From positions 1 through 64,000 of the forward strand of contig NZ_UUON01000028.1 of the NCBI RefSeq assembly GCF_900590885.1: 64,000 nucleotides of DNA, given 5' to 3'. The DNA is from Pseudomonas viridiflava (GTDB lineage Bacteria > Pseudomonadota > Gammaproteobacteria > Pseudomonadales > Pseudomonadaceae). The notes beneath the pieces are model-generated. The model did not search any database, was not told where the DNA came from, and saw only the letters and a list, made by a program, of their open reading frames with translations. Positions 40,577-47,279 of this stretch are shown here, one piece after another (positions within the stretch are counted from its first letter, which is position 1; each line of letters begins with the position of its first letter). The position numbers and the translations under genes were made by a program.

Positions 40577-41332
40577 CTAGCGGGCCTGGATGATGCTCAA
40601 CCGCTCGCCCACCACCATCTCGGTGATCCAGTCCACCAGGATCGAGGTGTAGGCCTGCTGGGACACCGGGTCACTCAAGGAGTGGTCGGCGCCATCGATG
40701 ATGCGGTGGGTCAGGGAATGAGTCTGCTGGCACGCCGCGCGGTAACTCATGATAGTGGCGTGGGGCACGTGGTCGTCGGTTTCCGACTCGACGATCAGCA
40801 CATCCCCGGTGAATTTCGCGCAGGCATGCAGGGCGCGATTGGTTTCGGCGTGCACCAGGGTGCTGCGGTAATCCATCAAATCCATCTTGTCCAGATCGCG
40901 CTTGGGCTTGAGCCATTCCTGGTCGCGGTACAACGCCGGCACACGTAGCGCCAGCCAACGTACCGGGCGCAAGGAGGTGAGTATCGCCGCGAGGTAACCG
41001 CCATAACTGGTGCCCACCACCGCCACTGCGGAAGTGTCGATGGCCGGGTGGGAAAGCAGCCGGTCATAGGCTGCCAGCAGGTCGCGCAGGTTGTCTTCGC
41101 GGGTCACTCGCGACAATGGAATACCGGTGCCAGCATGCCCGCGCAGGTCGAAGGTCAGGCACACGCAGCCAAGGCCGGCGATGCCTTTGGCGCGTTCCAG
41201 GTCACGCTCCTGGCTGCCGCCCCAACCGTGCACAAACAGCACGCCGGGGACTTTGGATTTGGGGCTCAGGAACGTCCCGCTCATCTGTTCGTCGTCGATA
41301 TCGATCGCAATGCTTTCGCTTCTAGCCGTCAT
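40577..41332 (-). CDS. Alpha/beta hydrolase (prolyl-oligopeptidase/DLH-like)
   Basis: 251 aa. The fold start LFVHGWGGSQERDLERAKGI holds an oxyanion HGWGG, the nucleophile is in VVGTSYGGYLAAIL (Gly-Thr-Ser-Tyr-Gly), an acid in VLIVESETDDHVPH, and the His in GADHSLSDP. All three catalytic elements are present. The start overlaps the end of the DUF3182 gene by 11 bases on the same strand, so the two are co-translated. It may process the product or substrate of the DUF3182 protein; the substrate is unknown. Its stop is 3 bases from the convergent ybhN stop. Confidence 0.85.
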   Translation of the reverse strand: MTARSESIAIDIDDEQMSGTFLSPKSKVPGVLFVHGWGGSQERDLERAKGIAGLGCVCLTFDLRGHAGTGIPLSRVTREDNLRDLLAAYDRLLSHPAIDTSAVAVVGTSYGGYLAAILTSLRPVRWLALRVPALYRDQEWLKPKRDLDKMDLMDYRSTLVHAETNRALHACAKFTGDVLIVESETDDHVPHATIMSYRAACQQTHSLTHRIIDGADHSLSDPVSQQAYTSILVDWITEMVVGERLSIIQAR

Positions 41333-42431
41333 AAGATTTAACCGTCACGTACTTGAGAAGAAAGTCGCTGTTTTCGGCCGGGCCGCGATACACCTCGATG
41401 GCATCCGCCGGCAGCGCCTGGTCCACGTAGGTTTCCACCGAGGACACGTGAATGGCCTTCAGACCTGGGTTGTTGATGAAGCTCTGCAGCGCCGCGACTT
41501 CCGCGCTGCTGGCCCCGCCCATGCGCCAGGATTGTTCGAGCACACCACTGCGGCGCTGGCCATCGCTGGCCAGGCCTTGGGCGATGTCGTAGTTGCGCCG
41601 CGAAGCATAGAAGCCAGGGTAAGCCTCATCGGCGGCAGCGTCGAATACCTGGGCCTGTTCGATGGCTAGGCGCACGTCGTCGGGCAGCTCGAGTTTGAGC
41701 AAGTCCTCGTAATAGCCGGGCACCACCAGCAGGTCGGAGCCGCCGTACACTTCTTCGCCATGCCCGTCCTGAGTCAGGTATTGCTCGCCGCAGTAGCTGA
41801 ACACGTGATCGCCGATAAAGCTCTGGCCCACGCTATGGGTGACCACGTCGCGCAGATCCTGCTCCAGCACCACGCCATCACTGAACAGTTTAGCTGCGTC
41901 GGGTCGCGCAAGCAGCGCGTCGAACTCATCCAGGCTGTGGATAACTTCCTGGCCACGCCCGGCGCAGGCGTGCACCGGTTTCAGGCGGATCGGCCCGCTG
42001 TGCAGCAGGCGAGTGGCGGCTTCAAGGGCATCCTCTATGGCGAATACGCTGAGGCCGTCCAGCACCACCTCGCGCACGCGCTCACAGAACTTCGGCGACC
42101 AGCCTTCCGGCACCGTGGCCTCAGGGCCCAAAACGCCGTGGCTGATCGCCTTGGTGCAAATGAAGTCGTGATCGACATAACCGCCCCACAGGTCCTCCGG
42201 GCCTTTGATATTCAGCGCGCGGGCCTGGCCCGGGCCGACCAGGGTTTGCGTCGGCAACAGGTACAGGTCTCGACCGGCATGCTTGTGAGGCTCATAGCTG
42301 CCGCCGAATTTGAGCCCCAATATCTGCGCCAGCCAGCGCGCCAGGGTCAGGTTGGTGCCCACCTCATGCTGCGGCGCGCCCTCTCGCGTGGAGTGGGCGA
42401 CCACCTGTCTTTTGCGTGGTGCTGGGGTCAT
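41322..42431 (-). CDS. DUF3182 protein with ATP-grasp-like features
   Basis: 369 aa from ATG 42431 (GGGGG-type Shine-Dalgarno ahead). DUF3182 has no assigned function that I can name. Segments resembling an ATP-grasp enzyme are visible: IRLKPVHACAGRGQEVI (Lys151 and a glycine-rich turn), GVVLEQDL (Glu190), ASRRNYDIAQG (Arg278, Asn280, Asp282) and SGVLEQSWRMGGASSAEV (Glu299, Arg303). This suggests an ATP-dependent ligase, which is an inference. It is coupled with the hydrolase behind it. A nearby regulator was not found. Confidence 0.75.
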   Translation of the reverse strand: MTPAPRKRQVVAHSTREGAPQHEVGTNLTLARWLAQILGLKFGGSYEPHKHAGRDLYLLPTQTLVGPGQARALNIKGPEDLWGGYVDHDFICTKAISHGVLGPEATVPEGWSPKFCERVREVVLDGLSVFAIEDALEAATRLLHSGPIRLKPVHACAGRGQEVIHSLDEFDALLARPDAAKLFSDGVVLEQDLRDVVTHSVGQSFIGDHVFSYCGEQYLTQDGHGEEVYGGSDLLVVPGYYEDLLKLELPDDVRLAIEQAQVFDAAADEAYPGFYASRRNYDIAQGLASDGQRRSGVLEQSWRMGGASSAEVAALQSFINNPGLKAIHVSSVETYVDQALPADAIEVYRGPAENSDFLLKYVTVKSYDG

Positions 42432-42602
42432 GCGTCCCCCTTGGCGATCCCGCCATGTGTGTAACAGGAAGGTTGCAGGGATCAGGCCAAGGCGCATTCA
42501 AGGGGGATGGTTTTGAAATCAATCAGTTGCGGAAAAACCGATGGCAGTTGGCCTGTTTGATTCTGCACGACGCCGCTTGATCGGCACGGCGTTCTGCACG
42601 AT

Positions 42603-43562
42603 TCACACCCCGAAACGGCTACGGTAATCGCTGGGGGCCAGCCCGGTGATTTTCTTGAAAGTGGCGCGAAAGGCGCTCGGGTCCTGATACCCCACGGTCC
42701 AGGCAATATGATCGATGGTGCCGTTGGTGAACTCCAGCATCTGCCGGGCCTTGCCCACCCGCAGGTGCTGGCAGTATTCGGTGGGTTTGAGCCCGGTGGC
42801 GCTGCGAAAGCGCCGCAGGAACGTGCGCTCCTCCAGGCCCGCCTCTTGCGCCATCGCCGCCACGGACACATCCACCGCGCCACTCGCCTGCAGCCAATGC
42901 TGAACCTTGAGGATGGCTGCGTCGCCATGCCCGAGGATCGGCGCAAAGTTGCTGCCGCACTGGCTGGCGCTGTCGCTGTGTTCGATCACCAAAAAGCGCG
43001 CGGTGTCGGCGGCGATGCTCGGCCCCATCAGGCGGTCGACCAGGCGTAGGCCCAATTCGGACCAGGCCATGAGGCCGGCGGTGGTGATCAAATCGCCATC
43101 GTCGACAATCGGCTTGTCCGCCTCCATGCGCACGGCCGGGAAACGAGCAGCAAAGGACTTGGCAGACGACCAATGAGTGGTGGCGCTGCGCCCATCCAGC
43201 AAGCCGCTGCGCGCCAGCATGATCGAGCCGATGCACACGCCGCCGAGCACGGTGCCGGCCGCGTGTTGCTGGCGAAGCCACTCCAGCAGCGCGGGCGGCG
43301 CTTGGGCTTCGCTGAATTCACCAATGGACGGAGGCACCAGCACGGCCATCAAGGGTTGGTCGGGGCCGGGCTGGCTGTCGAAGACCTTGGTCGGTGTGCC
43401 GTCGCCATTGACCTGCCAGTGGCTGACCCGCAGCAGCGGCAATTGCGCAGATTGATGCTCGGCAGCGATCCGGTTGGCCACGCCAAACAGGTCGGTCAAG
43501 CCATGCACCGCCGCCAGTTGCGCGCCCTGGTAGATCAACACGCCCAGCTCAACCATCGCCAT
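42603..43562 (-). CDS. GlxA-type AraC-family regulator with DJ-1/PfpI domain
   Basis: 319 aa from ATG 43562 (GGGGG-type Shine-Dalgarno ahead). The N-terminal DJ-1/PfpI domain (about residues 1-190) has the elbow GGVCIGSIMLARSGLLDG with Cys, here as a ligand-binding module, followed by AraC HTH motifs DVSVAAMAQEAGLEERTFLR and IDHIAWTVGYQDPSAFRATF. GlxA regulators control amino-acid or quaternary-amine genes. The divergent cysteine hydrolase gene (43659) is its likely target, sharing the ~96-base promoter region. Confidence 0.9.
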   Translation of the reverse strand: MAMVELGVLIYQGAQLAAVHGLTDLFGVANRIAAEHQSAQLPLLRVSHWQVNGDGTPTKVFDSQPGPDQPLMAVLVPPSIGEFSEAQAPPALLEWLRQQHAAGTVLGGVCIGSIMLARSGLLDGRSATTHWSSAKSFAARFPAVRMEADKPIVDDGDLITTAGLMAWSELGLRLVDRLMGPSIAADTARFLVIEHSDSASQCGSNFAPILGHGDAAILKVQHWLQASGAVDVSVAAMAQEAGLEERTFLRRFRSATGLKPTEYCQHLRVGKARQMLEFTNGTIDHIAWTVGYQDPSAFRATFKKITGLAPSDYRSRFGV

Positions 43563-43658
43563 TGTCAGTTTTCCCCCTGTTATTGTCGGTGCAGCCAATG
43601 CCAGGCGTCGGCGCCAGCTAAGATACTGAGCCCATCAACCCATCACGAGGCACTACCC

Positions 43659-44222
43659 ATGGCCAAGCAAGCGCTCATCCTAATCGATATCCAGAACGAC
43701 TACTTCCCCCGGGGCAAGTGGCCGCTTGACGGCGTGGAAGCGGCGGCGGACAAAGCGGCGCAGGTGCTGCAAGCATTTCGTGCGGCAGGAGACGCGGTGA
43801 TTCATGTGCGCCACGAATTCACCGCCGAGGACGCGCCGTTCTTCACCCCCGGTTCCGAAGGTGCGCACTTGCACCCCAAGGTGCTGAACCAGGGCGATGA
43901 GCCTGTGGTGCTCAAACATTTTGTGAATTCGTTTCGCGAAACCAACCTGCGCACGTTGCTCGAACAACGCAGCATCACCGAGGTGGTGGTGGTCGGCAGC
44001 ATGAGCCACATGTGCGTCGACGCCGTGGTGCGCGCCGCCGCGGACCTGGGCTACAAAGTCACGGTGATTCATGACGCCTGCGCTACCCGTGACCTGGACT
44101 TCAATGGCCAGGTGATTCCCGCAGCGCAGGTGCATGCCGCGTATATGGCGTCGCTGGCGTTTGGGTATGCGGGTGTGGTGTCGGCGGAAGAATACTTGCA
44201 GGCACAAGCGGCGGCCGCGTGA
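43659..44222 (+). CDS. Cysteine hydrolase (isochorismatase superfamily)
   Basis: 187 aa from ATG 43659. The triad positions are visible: Asp in LILIDIQNDYFP, Lys in the VVLKHFVNSF region and Cys in VVGSMSHMCVDAV. The enzyme may be an amidase or nicotinamidase-like hydrolase, but it lacks the metal-binding signature of nicotinamidase, so the substrate is uncertain. It is divergent from the GlxA-type regulator, the usual pairing of a pathway gene with its activator. It is not closely related in sequence to the YcaC-like protein at 2024. Confidence 0.85.
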   Translation: MAKQALILIDIQNDYFPRGKWPLDGVEAAADKAAQVLQAFRAAGDAVIHVRHEFTAEDAPFFTPGSEGAHLHPKVLNQGDEPVVLKHFVNSFRETNLRTLLEQRSITEVVVVGSMSHMCVDAVVRAAADLGYKVTVIHDACATRDLDFNGQVIPAAQVHAAYMASLAFGYAGVVSAEEYLQAQAAAA

Positions 44223-44238
44223 CCGCCGCGTGTGTGGT

Positions 44239-45000
44239 TTAGCGAGTGGCGATGATGAACAGGCGCGGGAATGGCAGCAACACGCTGCCATCGGCCAGGG
44301 CTGGGTAAGCCTGGGTAATCCGCGCCTGATACTCGCGTAGGAAGGCGGCTTTTTCGTCGTCGCTCAATGGCGCAAGAAACGGCCGCAATGCCGACGCCTT
44401 GAACCATTCAACCACCGCCGCATGATCGGCCAGCGGGTGCAGGTAGGTGGTGCGCCACACGTCCACAGTGCTGCAGTGTTTGCTCAGCAACTCGTAGTAG
44501 TAGCTCGCGGCGTGGCGTTCATTGTGTTTAACCGAACCGATTTTTGCAGCCCATGGACCCTCGGCCGCCACTTCGCGCGCCAGCCGGTGGGCAGGCTCGT
44601 CGAGGTTATCCGGGGTCTGCACCGCCAGCGTGCCGCCGGGCGTCAGTTGCTTGACCAGATGCGGATAGAGCGAGGCGTGGTCCGGCAGCCACTGCAGGGA
44701 GGCGTTGGCCAGGATCACATCAAATGTTTGCCCAGGATTCCAGGCGCCAATATCCGCCAGCTCGAAGTTGAGCGCCGGCAAGCGTTGGCGCGCATCGATC
44801 AGCATGTCGTCGGAGCTGTCCATGCCGGTGATGTGGGCGTGCGGGAAACGCTCGGCCAACACCTGCGTGGAGTTGCCGGGGCCGCAGCCGAGGTCGACGG
44901 CGGTGCGCACATCGGTATTGGGAATCGCCGCCACCAGGTCGCGGACGGGGCGGGTGCGCTGCTGTTCGAACAGGGTGTACTGCTTGGCTGACCAGGTCAT
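44239..45000 (-). CDS. tam: Trans-aconitate 2-methyltransferase
   Basis: 253 aa. The SAM-binding motif I is VDLGCGPGNS (36-44) and VILANASLQWLPDH is the post-motif. MTWSAKQYTLFEQQRTRPVR at the start is characteristic of Tam, which methylates trans-aconitate, a spontaneous and inhibitory isomer of the TCA intermediate cis-aconitate. Cytoplasmic; monocistronic, with its own promoter in the gap to ssb. Convergent with the cysteine hydrolase. Confidence 0.9.
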   Translation of the reverse strand: MTWSAKQYTLFEQQRTRPVRDLVAAIPNTDVRTAVDLGCGPGNSTQVLAERFPHAHITGMDSSDDMLIDARQRLPALNFELADIGAWNPGQTFDVILANASLQWLPDHASLYPHLVKQLTPGGTLAVQTPDNLDEPAHRLAREVAAEGPWAAKIGSVKHNERHAASYYYELLSKHCSTVDVWRTTYLHPLADHAAVVEWFKASALRPFLAPLSDDEKAAFLREYQARITQAYPALADGSVLLPFPRLFIIATR

Positions 45001-45116
45001 CGCGGCTTTCCTTCCTTTCAGAGGCTTGATTTAGAGGCTGGCCCCAGCCTAAATCTTGTTAGCCAAGAGAACAAATTCCCGGAGGCGTCTACAGACGCTG
45101 ACCACCGGCAATAAAA

Positions 45117-45147
45117 AACCCCCGAGGCTTTGGCCATCGGGGGTTTT
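45117..45147. terminator. Bidirectional terminator beyond ssb
   Basis: AACCCCCGA (45117-45125) pairs with TCGGGGGTT (45137-45145) with an A run on the left and T run on the right. It ends the minus-strand ssb transcript. Confidence 0.85.
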
Positions 45148-45169
45148 GCTCGTTCCGGGAGGTTAGCCC

Positions 45170-45697
45170 TTAGAACGGAATATCGTCATCAAAGCTGTCG
45201 AAATCCGGAGCCGGTTGCGGAGCGGCCTGCTGTGGAGCCGGCGCCTGACGCGACTGTTGCGGTGCCGACTGTTGCGGGCGCGGAGCCTGCTGGCGTGGGG
45301 CTGGAGCGGACTGCTGGTAGTTGTTGCCCCCGCCTTGTTGGTCGCCCTGCTGTGGACGGCCGCCCAGCAGTTGCATGGTGCCTTGCATGTCGACCACGAT
45401 TTCGGTGGTGTAACGCTTGATGCCGTCTTTTTCCCACTCGCGGGTTTGCAGTTTGCCTTCGATGTAGACCTGCGAACCTTTACGCAGGTATTCACCAGCG
45501 ATTTCTGCCACCTTGCCGAACATCGACACACGGTGCCATTCGGTTTTCTCGACCTTCTGGCCGGTCTGCTTGTCGGTCCACTGTTCGCTGGTCGCCAGAC
45601 TCAGGTTGGTCACGGCGTTACCGTTAGGCAAGTAGCGAACTTCGGGATCCTGGCCGCATGTACCGACCAATATGACTTTGTTAACCCCACGGGCCAT
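45170..45697 (-). CDS. ssb: Single-stranded DNA-binding protein
   Basis: 175 aa. The OB-fold occupies residues 1-110 (MARGVNKVILVGTCGQDPEV, then GKVAEIAGEYLRKGSQVYIE), a Gln/Pro/Ala-rich linker follows, and the conserved C-terminal tail DFDSFDDDIPF, which recruits repair partners, is intact. The tetramer coats ssDNA in replication and repair. It follows the MFS gene by 9 bases on the same strand; in E. coli uvrA and ssb are directly divergent, here separated by that MFS gene. GGAG ahead of the ATG. Confidence 0.97.
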   Translation of the reverse strand: MARGVNKVILVGTCGQDPEVRYLPNGNAVTNLSLATSEQWTDKQTGQKVEKTEWHRVSMFGKVAEIAGEYLRKGSQVYIEGKLQTREWEKDGIKRYTTEIVVDMQGTMQLLGGRPQQGDQQGGGNNYQQSAPAPRQQAPRPQQSAPQQSRQAPAPQQAAPQPAPDFDSFDDDIPF

Positions 45698-45706
45698 AAC
45701 GTTCTC

Positions 45707-47101
45707 CTAGGCTGGGCGCGCTGTCGGCACTGGGTTGACCAGTTGCTCGAGCGTCGCGCGATCCAATAATTCGGTGTCTAATTTGATGTAGATGGCGGCT
45801 TCTTCTGCAATAACCACGGCATCTGTAACCCCGGTAACGGCCTTGAGGCGCTCAACCAGACCGGCTTCGCGGATCGCTTCTGGCGATAACGGCAAACGCA
45901 GGCTCGTCACATAGGGAGGTTCGCGCATGGTAACAGCAAAGGCCAGCCAAAGTGCAGCCAGCCCGGCGCATCCGAGGAACACAACCGACAAACCGCCATG
46001 CTGGAACATCCAGCCACCCATGATGCCGCCCAGTGCAGAGCCCAGGAACTGGCTGGTGGAATACACCCCCATCGCCGTGCCCTTGCCACCGGCCGGTGAA
46101 ACTTTACTGATCAGCGAAGGCAACGAGGCCTCCAGCAGGTTGAACGCGGTGAAGAACACCACCGTGCCGATTACCAGCGCCCGCAGACTGTCGCCGAACT
46201 GCCAGAAGAATAGCTCAGTGAGCATCAGCGTCGCGACGGCGCCGAGCAGAACTCGTTTCATTTTGCGTTTTTTCTCGCCGTAGATGATGAACGGGATCAT
46301 GGCGAAAAACGAAACCAGCAGCGCGGTCAGGTAGACCCACCAGTGCTGTTCCTTGGGCAGGCCGGCTTTTTCGACCAGTGCCAGGGGCAGCGCGACGAAG
46401 CTGCACATCAGCATGGCGTGCAACACGAAGATACCTAAATCCAGGCGCAGCAGGTCCGGGTGCTTGAGCGTTGGTAACAAGGCTTTGCGTGCGACGCCCG
46501 ATTCGCGGTGCTGCAACGTACCGGTGGAGCGCGGCACCATAAAGGCCACGATCACAATACCGAACAACGCCATGCCACCGGTGGCCAGGAACAAACCGTG
46601 CAGGCCAAACGCGCGGGTCAGCAGCGGGCCAACCACCATGGCCACCGCGAACGACAGGCCGATGGTCATGCCAATCATGGCCATGGCCTTGGTGCGGTGT
46701 TGCTCGCGGGTCAGGTCAGACAATAGCGCCATGACCGCCGCCGAAATCGCGCCCGCGCCTTGCAGGATGCGCCCGGCGATCACGCCCCAGATCGAGTCGG
46801 ACTGGGCCGCCAGCACACTGCCGAGGGCGAACACGATCAACCCCAGGTAAATCACCGGGCGTCGGCCGATGCGGTCGGAAATGATCCCGAACGGAATCTG
46901 AAAAATCGCCTGGGTCAGGCCGTAGGCGCCAATCGCCAGGCCGATCAATGCGGGGGTCGCGCCTGCCAGATCCATCCCATAGGTCGCCAGCACCGGCAAC
47001 ACCATGAACATGCCCAGCATACGAAAGGCGAACACCAGCGCCAGACCGCTTGCCGCTCGGGTCTCGCCGCTACTCATGCGTTCGCTGTGGGGATCGTGCA
47101 T
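45707..47101 (-). CDS. MFS transporter between ssb and uvrA
   Basis: 464 aa with 12 membrane helices and a cytoplasmic C-terminal extension of about 65 residues (VERLKAVTGVTDAVVIAEEA-like region). The motif A loop is GIISDRIGRRPVIYLGLIVF, typical of DHA1 drug:proton antiporters. The same gene occupies this position in P. aeruginosa (PA4233), so it is a conserved neighbour of uvrA and ssb. The substrate is unknown. It probably forms an operon with ssb. Confidence 0.88.
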   Translation of the reverse strand: MHDPHSERMSSGETRAASGLALVFAFRMLGMFMVLPVLATYGMDLAGATPALIGLAIGAYGLTQAIFQIPFGIISDRIGRRPVIYLGLIVFALGSVLAAQSDSIWGVIAGRILQGAGAISAAVMALLSDLTREQHRTKAMAMIGMTIGLSFAVAMVVGPLLTRAFGLHGLFLATGGMALFGIVIVAFMVPRSTGTLQHRESGVARKALLPTLKHPDLLRLDLGIFVLHAMLMCSFVALPLALVEKAGLPKEQHWWVYLTALLVSFFAMIPFIIYGEKKRKMKRVLLGAVATLMLTELFFWQFGDSLRALVIGTVVFFTAFNLLEASLPSLISKVSPAGGKGTAMGVYSTSQFLGSALGGIMGGWMFQHGGLSVVFLGCAGLAALWLAFAVTMREPPYVTSLRLPLSPEAIREAGLVERLKAVTGVTDAVVIAEEAAIYIKLDTELLDRATLEQLVNPVPTARPA

Positions 47102-47213
47102 GGAAAAACCTCGTGTGAACCGGCGGCGATTCTACCAGTCCCATCGATTGAGAGGGTATATGCGGCGCTTTGCCGCGCAGCTTTCATGTGAGGCTGCACC
47201 TGGCACTCTGGCA

Positions 47214-47229
47214 GTGTATATTCATCCAG
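47214..47229 (+). promoter_or_regulatory. Candidate LexA (SOS) box for uvrA
   Basis: GTGTATATTCATCCAG matches the LexA consensus CTGTATAT-N2-AT-N-CAG at every defined position except the first. It is about 50 bases upstream of the uvrA start, between the divergent MFS and uvrA genes. Agreement with a known SOS gene makes it believable. Confidence 0.55.
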
Positions 47230-47279
47230 TCTTTAGCCGTATACTCCGGCATTATTTACGCCCGCCGTGCGAGGCCATC

